From Collinsella sp. (GTDB taxonomy: Bacteria > Actinomycetota > Coriobacteriia > Coriobacteriales > Coriobacteriaceae): a stretch of DNA of 64,000 bases. The stretch lies in the NCBI GenBank assembly GCA_019414565.1, contig DXLU01000022.1, positions 1-64,000 of the forward strand, given 5' to 3'. A program made the translations under genes and the position numbers. The notes under the pieces were generated by a model, which was not told the DNA's origin, ran no database searches, and saw only the letters and a list, made by a program, of their open reading frames with translations. Positions 28,135 to 37,300 of this stretch are shown here, piece after piece (positions within the stretch are counted from its first letter, which is position 1; the number at the start of each line of letters is the position of its first letter).

Positions 28135-28176
28135 AGTATGCCTTTTACGGGAATCTTACCGTTCGCCGAATAATTT

Positions 28177-28192
28177 CTTGCTATCATGCAAG
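28177..28192 (+). promoter_or_regulatory. adhE promoter with -10 inside a palindrome
   Basis: CTTGC-TATCAT-GCAAG places an extended -10 (TGCTATCAT, 28179-28187) between inverted repeats. A protein bound here would block transcription. The -35 is not obvious. Confidence 0.5.
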
Positions 28193-28227
28193 ACGTAGGG
28201 TAAATCTCCGATCGCAAGGAGACACAA

Positions 28228-30876
28228 ATGGTGAAAAAGTCACCGGAAAACACTACTCCCGCAATTGTGGACAACGTAGAGGCGCTTGAGGCTAAGCTCG
28301 CTCAGATGCGAGAGGCCCAGGCGCTTTTTGCTACGTACACGCAGGAGCAGGTCGACAAGATCTTCTATGAGGCCGCCATGGCCGCCAACAAGGCTCGTAT
28401 CCCGTTGGCGAAGATGGCCATCGAGGAGACCGGCCGCGGCGTTCTTGAGGACAAGGTCATCAAGAACCACTACGCCGCAGAGTACATCTACAACGCTTAC
28501 AAGAACACCAAGACCTGTGGTGTCCTGGAGCGCGACGAGGCCTACGGCATCACCAAGATCGCCGAGCCCATCGGCATCGTGGGCGCCGTCATCCCGACGA
28601 CCAACCCCACCTCCACTGCGATCTTCAAGACGCTGATCAGCCTGAAGACCCGCAACGGCATCATCATCTCCCCGCACCCGGCAGCCGCCAAGTGCACCAT
28701 CGCCGCCGCCAAGCTCGTGCTCGACGCCGCCGTCAAGGCCGGCGCCCCCGAGGGCATCATCGGCTGGGTCGATGTCCCCTCCATCGAGCTGACCAACATG
28801 GTCATGCGCGACGTCGACATCATCCTCGCCACCGGTGGCCCGGGCATGGTCAAGGCCGCCTACTCCTCGGGCAAGCCCGCCCTGGGCGTTGGCGCCGGTA
28901 ACACCCCGGTCATCATCGACGACACCGCCGACGTGCTGCTCGCCGTCAACTCCATCATCCACTCCAAGACCTTCGACAACGGCATGATCTGCGCTTCCGA
29001 GCAGTCCGTGACCGTCATCGACACCATCTATGACCAGGTTAAGGCCGAGTTCCAGAAGCGCGGCTGCTACTTCGTCAAGCAGGGTGCCGAGATGGAGGCC
29101 CTGCGTGCCGCCATGTTCAAGAACGGCGCTCTCGACCACCGCATCCCCGGCATGGCTGCCGCCAAGATCGCCGAGCTCGCAGGCATCGAGGTTCCCGCCA
29201 AGACCAAGATCCTGATCGCCGAGGTCACCTCCACCGACCCCGCCAAGGAGGAGTTCTCCCACGAGAAGCTCTCCCCGGTCCTGGCCATGTACCACGCCAA
29301 GGACTTCCAGGAGGCCGTCGACAAGGCCGAGCACCTGGTGCTCGCCGGTGGCCCGGGCCACACCGCCTCTCTGTACGTGCACCCCGCCCAGGCCGAGAAG
29401 ATCAGCCTGTTCGAGCACGTCATGAAGGCCTGCCGTATCGTCATCAATACCCCGTCCTCGCACGGCGGCATCGGTGACCTGTACAACTTTGGCATGAAGC
29501 CGTCTCTGACCCTGGGCTGCGGCTCCTGGGGCGGCAACTCCGTCTCTGAGAACGTTGGGGTGAAGCACTTGATCAACGTTAAGACTGTGGCCGAGCGCCG
29601 TGAGAACATGCTGTGGTTCCGCGCTCCCGAGAAGGTCTACTTCAAGAAGGGTTCCACGCCCGTCGCCCTCGACGAGCTGGGCAACGTCATGGGCAAGAAG
29701 CGCGCCTTCATCGTCACCGACCAGTTCCTCTTCAAGAATGGCAACACCCGCGCCATCGAGGCCAAGCTCGACGAGATGGGCATCGCCCACGACTGCTTCT
29801 ACGACGTCGAGCCCGATCCGTCGCTGCAGTGCGCACGTCGCGGCGCCAAGCAGATGGCTCTCTTTGAGCCGGACGTCATCATCGCCGTCGGCGGTGGCTC
29901 CGCTATGGACGCCGGCAAGATCATGTGGATGATGTACGAGCACCCCGAGTGCAAGTTTGAGGACATGGCCATGGACTTCATGGACATCCGCAAGCGTATC
30001 TTCACCTTCCCCGAGATGGGCAAGAAGGCCTACTTCGTCGCCGTCCCGACCTCTTCGGGTACCGGCTCCGAGTGCACGCCGTTCGCCATCATCACCGACA
30101 AGGAGACCGGCATCAAGTGGCCGCTCGCCGACTACGCGCTGCTCCCCAACATGGCTATCGTCGACGCCGACAACTGCATGACCGCCCCGCGCGGTCTGAC
30201 CGCTGCCTCCGGCATCGACGTCATGACCCACGCCATCGAGTCCTACGTCTCCATCATGGCTTCCGACTACACCAAGGGCCTCTCCGAGCGCGCTGCTAAG
30301 CTCGTCTTCGAGAACCTGCCCTCCAGCTTCACGAACGGCGCCAAGGACCCGCATGCCCGCGAGGAGATGCACAACGCCTCTTGCATGGCCGGTATGGCCT
30401 TCGCCAACGCCTTCCTGGGCCTCAACCACTCCATGGCTCACAAGCTCGGCGCTTTCCACCACCTGCCCCACGGCCTTGCCAACGCTGTCATCCTGACTCG
30501 CGTCATGCGCTACAACGCCGCCGAGGCTCCCGTCAAGATGGGTACCTTCTCCCAGTATCCTTACCCCAACGCGCTGCACAACTACGCCGAGATGGCCAAG
30601 TACTGCGGCATCGAGGGCAAGGACGACAAGGAGGTCTTCGAGAACTTCATCACGAAGCTCGAGGAGCTCAAGGACTTCATCGGCGTCAAGAAGACCATCG
30701 CCGACTACGGTGTTGACGAGCAGTACTTCCTCGACACCCTCGACGAGATGACCGAGCAGGCATTCAACGACCAGTGTACCGGCGCCAACCCGCGCTACCC
30801 GCTCATGAGCGAGATCAAGGAGCTCTACCTGGACGCCTACTACGGCCGAGAGCCTCAGGACTACGCCGTCTGCTAG
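28228..30876 (+). CDS. adhE: Bifunctional acetaldehyde-CoA/alcohol dehydrogenase
   Basis: An 882-residue fermentative enzyme reducing acetyl-CoA to acetaldehyde and then ethanol while reoxidising NADH. The N-terminal aldehyde dehydrogenase domain has the catalytic Cys255 in NGMICASEQS. The C-terminal iron-dependent alcohol dehydrogenase domain has GGGSAMDAGK and the metal ligands in HSMAHKLGAFHHLPHG. AdhE proteins assemble into spirosome filaments. AAGGAG precedes the ATG. Codon bias is strong, suggesting high expression, and this produces a long spurious antisense open frame. Confidence 0.97.
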   Translation: MVKKSPENTTPAIVDNVEALEAKLAQMREAQALFATYTQEQVDKIFYEAAMAANKARIPLAKMAIEETGRGVLEDKVIKNHYAAEYIYNAYKNTKTCGVLERDEAYGITKIAEPIGIVGAVIPTTNPTSTAIFKTLISLKTRNGIIISPHPAAAKCTIAAAKLVLDAAVKAGAPEGIIGWVDVPSIELTNMVMRDVDIILATGGPGMVKAAYSSGKPALGVGAGNTPVIIDDTADVLLAVNSIIHSKTFDNGMICASEQSVTVIDTIYDQVKAEFQKRGCYFVKQGAEMEALRAAMFKNGALDHRIPGMAAAKIAELAGIEVPAKTKILIAEVTSTDPAKEEFSHEKLSPVLAMYHAKDFQEAVDKAEHLVLAGGPGHTASLYVHPAQAEKISLFEHVMKACRIVINTPSSHGGIGDLYNFGMKPSLTLGCGSWGGNSVSENVGVKHLINVKTVAERRENMLWFRAPEKVYFKKGSTPVALDELGNVMGKKRAFIVTDQFLFKNGNTRAIEAKLDEMGIAHDCFYDVEPDPSLQCARRGAKQMALFEPDVIIAVGGGSAMDAGKIMWMMYEHPECKFEDMAMDFMDIRKRIFTFPEMGKKAYFVAVPTSSGTGSECTPFAIITDKETGIKWPLADYALLPNMAIVDADNCMTAPRGLTAASGIDVMTHAIESYVSIMASDYTKGLSERAAKLVFENLPSSFTNGAKDPHAREEMHNASCMAGMAFANAFLGLNHSMAHKLGAFHHLPHGLANAVILTRVMRYNAAEAPVKMGTFSQYPYPNALHNYAEMAKYCGIEGKDDKEVFENFITKLEELKDFIGVKKTIADYGVDEQYFLDTLDEMTEQAFNDQCTGANPRYPLMSEIKELYLDAYYGREPQDYAVC

Positions 30877-30893
30877 TTTTAGCACGGTTTTTA

Positions 30894-30932
30894 ACGGCGG
30901 GGGTGCACGGGTGTTTCACACACCCCCGCCGT
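30894..30932 (+). terminator. GC-rich hairpin after adhE
   Basis: ACGGCGGGGGTG pairs with CACCCCCGCCGT (12 bp). It is followed by CGCTTCTATC rather than a T-run, so it may stabilise the adhE 3' end or only partly terminate before the next gene. Confidence 0.5.
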
Positions 30933-30964
30933 CGCTTCTATCGCATCGTTGAAAGGATGCAACC

Positions 30965-31729
30965 ATGCTGCTACCCGATTCCAAGACCGAGCTCGTCCGC
31001 CGTGGCAACAAGGTCGTTTACGACCTGGGCGACAAGATCGTCAAGGTCTTTAACGAGACCAAGCCCGTCTCCGACGTGTTCAACGAGGCTTTGAATCTTG
31101 CCCGCATCAATGAGTGCGGCATCCGCAGCCCCAAGGCTCTCGAGGTTTCCCAGCTCGAGAACGCCAACGGCTGGGCGCTCTTGACCGAGAAGGTTCCGGG
31201 CACCACCCTTGCCGAGAAGATGACTGCCGAGCCTCAGCGCTTTGGTGAGTATCTCGAGATGTTCGTCGACCTCCAGATCGAGATCCACGGCTACACCTCC
31301 CCGCTGCTCAACCGTCAGCGCGACAAGTTCGCCCGCATGATCGACAGCCTTGATCAGCTCAATGCCACCACGCGCTACAACCTTCAGGAGCGTCTGGACG
31401 GCATGACCAAGGAGTTCAAGGTCTGCCACGGCGACTTCAACCCCTCCAACGTCATCGTCGGCGACGACGGCCAGCTCTATGTGTGCGACTGGGCACACGC
31501 CACCCAGGGCTCCCCTGCTGCCGACGTTGCCACCACCTACCTGCTCTTCGCCCTCAACAGCAAGGACCAGGCTGAGGCCTACCTGGAGCTCTACTGCGAC
31601 CGCGCCGACATGCCCATGCAGGTCGTGCGTCAGTGGACGAGCATCGTCGCCGCTTCCGAGCTCGCTCGTAAGCGCAACGTGAACGATGAGTTCCTGAAGA
31701 ACTGGATCGACGTCGTCGATTATCAGTAA
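30965..31729 (+). CDS. APH/choline-kinase-like phosphotransferase
   Basis: A 254-residue protein of the aminoglycoside phosphotransferase (protein-kinase-like) fold. The catalytic loop is VCHGDFNPSNVIV (HGDxxxxN) and the metal-binding Asp is in YVCDWAHA. AAAGGA precedes the ATG. It lies 88 bp after adhE on the same strand. The natural substrate is unknown: members act on small alcohols, sugars, homoserine or antibiotics, and nothing here points specifically to resistance. Confidence 0.8.
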   Translation: MLLPDSKTELVRRGNKVVYDLGDKIVKVFNETKPVSDVFNEALNLARINECGIRSPKALEVSQLENANGWALLTEKVPGTTLAEKMTAEPQRFGEYLEMFVDLQIEIHGYTSPLLNRQRDKFARMIDSLDQLNATTRYNLQERLDGMTKEFKVCHGDFNPSNVIVGDDGQLYVCDWAHATQGSPAADVATTYLLFALNSKDQAEAYLELYCDRADMPMQVVRQWTSIVAASELARKRNVNDEFLKNWIDVVDYQ

Positions 31730-31764
31730 TATCTGAGCGATTTATTTCGCATCGGAGGCACAAG

Positions 31765-31802
31765 AAAAACCCCGCAACTCATATGGGCTGTGGGGTTTTT
31801 CT
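31765..31802. terminator. Bidirectional terminator
   Basis: AAAAACCCC pairs with GGGGTTTTT, giving T-runs on both strands. It serves the plus-strand kinase gene and shields against opposing transcription from proS. Confidence 0.85.
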
Positions 31803-31828
31803 TTCAGATATCGAGGATGCCACAAGAT

Positions 31829-31877
31829 AAAAGGACGGCCCCACATCTCCCCGATCTGGAGAAATGCGGGGCCGTCC
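31829..31877 (-). terminator. Terminator of proS
   Basis: GGACGGCCCC (31833-31842) pairs with GGGGCCGTCC (31868-31877), with inner TCC/GGA pairing; TTTT follows on the minus strand. Confidence 0.85.
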
Positions 31878-31907
31878 CGTATATCGAACTACAAGCGAAA
31901 TCGTCGA

Positions 31908-33629
31908 TTAACGGCGGGCCGCCTTAACAAGCTCAGCAACCTTGGCGACGACCTCGTCGATCGCCACGTCCTCACGCTCGCCCGTGGCACGGTCCTTGAG
32001 CTCCACAGTACCATTCTTGAGGCCACGCTTACCCAGAACGACCTGATACGGGAAGCCCATGAGGTCGTTATCGGCAAACTTAAAGCCGGGACGCTCGTCA
32101 CGGTCATCGACGACAACCTCGATACCCTCGGCGCACAGGCCCTCGACGATTTGGTCGCAAACGTTAGCGCACTCCTCCTTCTTGGGATCGAGCGGAATCA
32201 CCGCGACCTCGTACGGGGCAACGGAGACCGGCCAGACGATGCCGTGTTCGTCGTTGTGCTGCTCCACGACGGCAGCAAGCGAGCGGGACACACCAACGCC
32301 GTAGCAACCCATGATGAGCGGCTTCTCCTTGCCGTCCTCGTCCATAAAGGTGGCACCCATGGCCTCGGAGTACTTGGTGCCCAGCTGGAACACCTGAGAG
32401 ACCTCGATGCCGCGGGCAGCAGAGAGCGGCTTGCCGCAGTGCGGGCAGGGATCGCCGGCAACGACGGTGACCAGATCTGCCCACTCATCGACGGTAAAGT
32501 CGCGCTCGGGGCAGGCACCGGTAAAGTGATAATCGACCTCGTTGGCACCGCAGGCCCACTGCTTGGACTCGCGCAGGCTCTCGTCGCACACCAGACGGAT
32601 GCCCTCGGGCAAGTTAACCGGTCCGATAAAGCCCTTGTGCAGACCGTAGGTCTGGAGCTCCTCGTCGGTCATCATGCGATAGCCCTTGCCAAAGACATGC
32701 TCGGCCTTGCAGTCGTTGAGCTCATGATCGCCCGGGACGATGGCCACGACGGGCTTGCCCTCGGCATCGATGAGCGCCAGGGACTTGCGCGTGCCGTTCT
32801 CGGGGAACCCAAAGAACTTAGCAACAGCCTCAATGGTGCCCATGCCCGGAGTCTCAACCTTGGTAAGCGTACCGTCACCGGGACCCTCAGTCACGACGAC
32901 CTTGGTGCTTGCAGCCTCGTCATCGGCAGCAAAGCCGCAATCGTCGCAGTAGACGAGCGAGGCCTCGCCAGCGTCGGCCAGAGCCATGTACTCGACGGAG
33001 GTGTCGCCGCCGATCTCGCCGGAGTCGGCGACAACGGGCAGGGCCTTGATGTAGCAGCGCTCGCAAATGTTGGCATAGGCCTGCTTCATCTTGTCGTACT
33101 CCTCCTGCAGGCTCTCCTGCGTAGCGGAGAAGCTGTAGGCGTCCTTCATGATGAACTCGCGACCGCGCATCAGACCAAAGCGGGGGCGGAACTCATCGCG
33201 GAACTTGTCCTGAATGTGGTACAGGTTGACGGGCAGTTGCTTATAGGAGCGCAGCTCGTTGCGCACCAGGGCCGTGACGGTCTCCTCGTGCGTGGGTCCG
33301 AGAACAAACTCGCGGCCGTGGCGGTCATCAAAGCGCACGAGCTCCTTGCCATAGGCATCGATGCGGCCGGACTCACGCCACAGCTCGGCATCAACCATAA
33401 TGGGCATCATGAGCTCCTGGGCGCCGGCAGCATCCATCTCGTCGCGCACGATGTTCTCGATCTTGCGGATCGAGCGCCAAGCAAGCGGCAGGTAGGAATA
33501 CAGACCGGCGGCCTCCTTGCGGATCATGCCGGCACGGAGCAGCAGGCGGTGGCTGGCGAGCTCAGCGTCCGCCGGGTCCTCTTTAAGCGTCGGCGCATAG
33601 AGCTTAGACATATACATTGCTCGGGTCAT
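31908..33629 (-). CDS. proS: Prolyl-tRNA synthetase, bacterial type with editing domain
   Basis: This enzyme charges tRNA-Pro. At 573 residues it is the ProS type with an inserted editing domain (roughly 230-390). Class II motif 2 is FRDEFRPRFGLMRGREFIMKD-like, and the HGIVWP and C-terminal anticodon-binding regions are intact. The ATG at 33629 directly follows the TAA of ispG, whose last codons (GAGGAG) serve as its ribosome-binding site. It is the last gene of the pyrH-frr-uppS-cdsA-dxr-rseP-ispG-proS series. Confidence 0.96.
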   Translation of the reverse strand: MTRAMYMSKLYAPTLKEDPADAELASHRLLLRAGMIRKEAAGLYSYLPLAWRSIRKIENIVRDEMDAAGAQELMMPIMVDAELWRESGRIDAYGKELVRFDDRHGREFVLGPTHEETVTALVRNELRSYKQLPVNLYHIQDKFRDEFRPRFGLMRGREFIMKDAYSFSATQESLQEEYDKMKQAYANICERCYIKALPVVADSGEIGGDTSVEYMALADAGEASLVYCDDCGFAADDEAASTKVVVTEGPGDGTLTKVETPGMGTIEAVAKFFGFPENGTRKSLALIDAEGKPVVAIVPGDHELNDCKAEHVFGKGYRMMTDEELQTYGLHKGFIGPVNLPEGIRLVCDESLRESKQWACGANEVDYHFTGACPERDFTVDEWADLVTVVAGDPCPHCGKPLSAARGIEVSQVFQLGTKYSEAMGATFMDEDGKEKPLIMGCYGVGVSRSLAAVVEQHNDEHGIVWPVSVAPYEVAVIPLDPKKEECANVCDQIVEGLCAEGIEVVVDDRDERPGFKFADNDLMGFPYQVVLGKRGLKNGTVELKDRATGEREDVAIDEVVAKVAELVKAARR

Positions 33630-34712
33630 TTATTTCTCCTCAATAAGTTTGTCGACCTCTGCCATAAGCGCGTCGACAATTTGGTCCTCAGCTACTTTAC
33701 CAATGATCTGGCCATGCGAAAAGAGCAAGGCCTGACCACGTCCGCAAGCAACGCCCAGGTCGGCATCAGAAGCCTCACCGGGGCCATTAACGGCACATCC
33801 CATCACAGCGATAGAAAGCGGCGCGGAGTAATTCTTAAGCCGCTCGGTGACCTCCTCGGCGATGGGAATGAGGTTAACCTGGCAGCGGGCGCACGTGGGG
33901 CACGAGACAATCTCGGGGCCACGGCGACGCAAGCCCAGCGACTGCAGAATACCCCAGGCAACCGGCGGCTCCTCAACCGGATCGGCCGTGAGAGAGACGC
34001 GCATGGTGTCACCAATACCCTCAGACAGCAGAATACCAAGGCCCACCGAGCTCTTAATGGTGCCCTGAAGCTTGGTACCCGCCTCGGTTACGCCCAGGTG
34101 AAGCGGAACGTGGGGAATCTCACGCGACAGGGCTCGATAGGCATCGAGCGTCGTTTGCACGCTATGGGCCTTGGCCGAAAGCACAATGTTCGTAAAGCCG
34201 CGGTCCTCAAAGTGCTTGACGAAGCGCTCGCTCGACATCACAAGCTTTTCGGGCTGCGTGAGGTCTTCGCGCTCGGCGATATCCTGCTCGAGTGAACCGG
34301 CATTGACGCCGATACGAATCGCACAGCCCGCGGCACCCGCAGCATCGATCACCGCGTCAACCTTGGCCCAATCGCCGATATTGCCGGGATTGATGCGCAG
34401 CTTGGCAGCACCGGCCTCAACGGCACCAATGGCGAGCTTATGGTTAAAGTGAATATCGGCGACGATCGGCACCGGGGACTCAGCACAGATGGTACGAAAG
34501 CCCTCGAGCGAGGCCTCGGTGGGTACACTCACGCGCACGATATCGCAGCCCGCCTGCGCCAACGCGCGAACCTGCCCAAGCGTTGCCTGGGCATCGGCGG
34601 TATCAGTGCAGGTCATAGACTGAACCACCACCGGCGCGCCGCCGCCGATCTGCACGCCGCCCACATGCACGGGGCGCGTCAGCTCGCGCGGCAAAGAATG
34701 GGATAAAGACAA
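33630..34712 (-). CDS. ispG: HMBPP synthase IspG (GcpE)
   Basis: A 4Fe-4S enzyme of the MEP isoprenoid pathway that converts MEcPP to HMBPP. The cluster ligands are in SCPTCARCQVN and the MGCAVNGPGEA region. Length is 360. The start is TTG at 34712 with GGGGAG eight bases upstream; longer in-frame reading overlaps rseP and has no family support. dxr, the second enzyme of this pathway, is two genes upstream. Confidence 0.95.
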   Translation of the reverse strand: MSLSHSLPRELTRPVHVGGVQIGGGAPVVVQSMTCTDTADAQATLGQVRALAQAGCDIVRVSVPTEASLEGFRTICAESPVPIVADIHFNHKLAIGAVEAGAAKLRINPGNIGDWAKVDAVIDAAGAAGCAIRIGVNAGSLEQDIAEREDLTQPEKLVMSSERFVKHFEDRGFTNIVLSAKAHSVQTTLDAYRALSREIPHVPLHLGVTEAGTKLQGTIKSSVGLGILLSEGIGDTMRVSLTADPVEEPPVAWGILQSLGLRRRGPEIVSCPTCARCQVNLIPIAEEVTERLKNYSAPLSIAVMGCAVNGPGEASDADLGVACGRGQALLFSHGQIIGKVAEDQIVDALMAEVDKLIEEK

Positions 34713-34725
34713 TCCAAACACTCCC

Positions 34726-36087
34726 CTACAGAATAAATCGAAGGATGTCGGAACGAAGCATATAGACAAACAGCAGTGCGAAGAGCGCGATGCCCACATA
34801 GCTCACAATTGTCTGAGCCTTGAGAGGCAGCTCGCGACCCGCAATCTTTTGAATAATCTCGATGACTAACTTACCGCCGTCGAGCGGGGGGATGGGCAGT
34901 AAGTTCATAAAACCCAGCGAGAACGAAATGAGCGCGGCAAACGACAGGAACGTTACGGGGCCGGCAGCAGCCGCCTGAGAGGACATGACGCTGATGCCCA
35001 CGATCGACGAGGACTGGTCGAGAATCTCCATCGTATGCTGCGGCTGGAGTAGGCGCATAACGCCATCCGCCGTCTGCACAACATAGGAGAATGACAGACG
35101 CGCCGAGGTGATCGGGTCCAAACGGACTACCTCCGTAGAGGCATACACACCTAGGCGCTCGTCCTCCTTGAGCGCAACCGAGGTCGAATGCTGCTTGCCG
35201 TCGCGCTCATACTCAATGGCGATATCGTCCTTACCGGCAGCCTTGCCGATAGCATCGTAAACGTCCATCCAGGTAGAGCACGATACTCCGTCGACCGAAA
35301 GGATCGCGTCGCCGCCCTCGATTCCCGCCTTGGCGGCAATAGACCCCTCGTCAACCTGACCGATCACGTTGGTATCCATCGGCACGGTGACACCCGCAAT
35401 GGAATAGATGCTCATAAGGAGCAAAAAGCCCGTCAGGATATTGACGAGAATGCCCGCGATCAGCATAAGGGCGCGCTTGAGAAAGCCCTGGCCAAGATAG
35501 GTATGCGAACGCTCCTGTGCAAGGAACTCGGCCTCGCCGCACGGCAGCTCCCACACATCGCCCTCGGCAGTCGCATGTTCGCGATCGAAACGACGGCCAT
35601 CAAAAGTGGTGTAGCCCGCCGCGTCTCGCGGCAGCGTCTGATACTTGGTGGGATAGTAGCTCGGTGAGGGCTTCTCCCCTTCCTCATACCAAGGTGCGAT
35701 GGAGCCCCAGCCCAGCAACAGAGCACAAGCCTCGAGCACATCCTCCTCGGAAAGCTCGAGCTCGACAGCAAGGTCGGCCACGGTCACGTGACCATGACGG
35801 TAGATAGCCGCGAGCACGCGATCAGCGCACGAGACATCGGTCGGATCCATACCGCAGACGGCAGCGTAGCCACCCAGCAGCAGCGGGGTCACGCCAAACT
35901 TGGTTCCAATGCGACGCGACGTGTAATGGATGTCAAAGCGGCACGGCAGGCCCAAAAAGAACTCGGTCACACGGACGCCGCAGGCACGCGCCGCCAAAAA
36001 GTGGCCGCCCTCGTGCAAAAACACGAGGACGGAAAGCATCAGCAGGCCCCAAAAGACCGATGAAAGAACGCTCAGAACAGTATCCAT
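34726..36087 (-). CDS. rseP: RseP-type site-2 metalloprotease with inserted domain
   Basis: An M50 intramembrane protease that cleaves membrane-bound regulators. The zinc motif HEGGH lies at 25-29, a PDZ domain follows the second helix (AAKAGIEGGDAILSVDGV), and the third motif is NLLPIPPLDGG. Unusually, about 110 residues are inserted between GGY (72-74) and QGFLKRALMLIAG (near 200). The first part (about 86-133) looks like a winged helix. The start is the ATG at 36087; a TTG at 36102 abuts the ribosome-binding site. Length is 453. Confidence 0.9.
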   Translation of the reverse strand: MDTVLSVLSSVFWGLLMLSVLVFLHEGGHFLAARACGVRVTEFFLGLPCRFDIHYTSRRIGTKFGVTPLLLGGYAAVCGMDPTDVSCADRVLAAIYRHGHVTVADLAVELELSEEDVLEACALLLGWGSIAPWYEEGEKPSPSYYPTKYQTLPRDAAGYTTFDGRRFDREHATAEGDVWELPCGEAEFLAQERSHTYLGQGFLKRALMLIAGILVNILTGFLLLMSIYSIAGVTVPMDTNVIGQVDEGSIAAKAGIEGGDAILSVDGVSCSTWMDVYDAIGKAAGKDDIAIEYERDGKQHSTSVALKEDERLGVYASTEVVRLDPITSARLSFSYVVQTADGVMRLLQPQHTMEILDQSSSIVGISVMSSQAAAAGPVTFLSFAALISFSLGFMNLLPIPPLDGGKLVIEIIQKIAGRELPLKAQTIVSYVGIALFALLFVYMLRSDILRFIL

Positions 36088-36112
36088 AAAACGAAAAAGC
36101 AATCCTTATGGG

Positions 36113-37300
36113 TTAGGAACGGGTTGCGGCGAGTACCTGCGCAGCCTTTTCACGCGCCCACGCATCGATGTCGCGAAGCTGCTCAAACGAATCGACAGCC
36201 TGCATATCGTGGGCATCCATGCAGGATTCCACAATGCGATCGATATCGGTAAAGCTGCAGCCATCGTGCAGGAAGGCATCAACGGCGACCTCGTTGGCGG
36301 CATTGAGCACGCACGGCATGGTGCCACCCGTCTTGCCGGCACGCTCGGCCAGTGCCAGACAGCGGAAGGTATCCATGTCGGCAGCATCAAACGTGAGCTG
36401 TCCCAGCTCGCGAAAATCGATACGAGGCGCCGGGGTATCCCAACGCTCGGGATACGAGAACGCGAACTGGATGGGAATACGCATGTCGGAAGCACCGAGA
36501 TGCGCCATCACGGAGCCGTCGGCGAACTCGACCATAGAATGAATCTTGGACTGACGCTGCACGACCACGTTAATGAAATCGAGGTCGCAGTTGAACAGAT
36601 GCATGGCCTCAATGCGCTCCAGGCCCTTGTTCATGAGAGTGGCGGAGTCGATGGTGATCTTGGCACCCATGGCCCACGTGGGATGTGCGAGGGCATCGGC
36701 ACGCGTCACGCGGTCGAGCTCGCCGCGCGTGCGGCCAAAGAACGGACCGCCCGAGCAGGTGAGCCAAATACAATGAGCCTCGCGTGGGTTCTCCCCCAGA
36801 TAGCACTGGAAGATGGCGGAGTGCTCAGAGTCGACTGGAATAAGCTGGCCCGGTTGCGCCAACGGCATAAGCAAGTCGCCACCGACGACGAGGGACTCCT
36901 TGTTGGCAAGGGCAAGACGCTTATTCGAGGTCAAGGCCGCATGGCTCGCCTCGAGACCGGCGGCGCCCACAATAGCGACGAGCACGCAGTCGACATCGTC
37001 GCGACGCGCGAGCTCGCAAACCGCCTGCGCGCCAACGCCGAGCTTCGTTCCCTCGGGCAACTCCTGCAGCACGGCGTCATCGCCATGAGCGACATCGGCC
37101 ACGGCAACCGCCGGAACCGAGAACTCGCGGGCAGCGGCAACGAGCTCGGAGGTACTGGAGTTAACGGACAGCGCCGTCACCTGCAGGCGATCGGCATGCT
37201 GGCGGCACACATCGAGCGCCTGGGTGCCGATAGAGCCCGTACAACCCAGGATGGCAACACGGAGACGTCCATCGGGGCCATACGTCGTCTGGAAGGACAT
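36113..37300 (-). CDS. dxr: 1-deoxy-D-xylulose 5-phosphate reductoisomerase
   Basis: The second MEP-pathway step, DXP to MEP with NADPH. The 395 residues carry the NADPH loop GCTGSIGTQ, the catalytic NKES and DSEHSAIFQ motifs, the flexible WLTCSGGPF loop and the MNKGLE segment. The ATG at 37300 overlaps the cdsA stop as TAATG, with GGAGG nine bases upstream. Confidence 0.97.
   Translation of the reverse strand: MSFQTTYGPDGRLRVAILGCTGSIGTQALDVCRQHADRLQVTALSVNSSTSELVAAAREFSVPAVAVADVAHGDDAVLQELPEGTKLGVGAQAVCELARRDDVDCVLVAIVGAAGLEASHAALTSNKRLALANKESLVVGGDLLMPLAQPGQLIPVDSEHSAIFQCYLGENPREAHCIWLTCSGGPFFGRTRGELDRVTRADALAHPTWAMGAKITIDSATLMNKGLERIEAMHLFNCDLDFINVVVQRQSKIHSMVEFADGSVMAHLGASDMRIPIQFAFSYPERWDTPAPRIDFRELGQLTFDAADMDTFRCLALAERAGKTGGTMPCVLNAANEVAVDAFLHDGCSFTDIDRIVESCMDAHDMQAVDSFEQLRDIDAWAREKAAQVLAATRS

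Noticed and set aside
28118..28137. CcpA catabolite-response element in the adhE palindrome
   Set aside because: TGAAGCGTTTTA lacks two positions of the 14-bp cre consensus; the perfect 11-bp arms are better explained as another operator or a hairpin.
28240..30885. An 881-codon open frame antisense to adhE
   Set aside because: It mirrors adhE almost exactly, has no recognisable domain and a repetitive Val/Leu/Gly/Asp composition, and is explained by strong GC3 codon bias in adhE.
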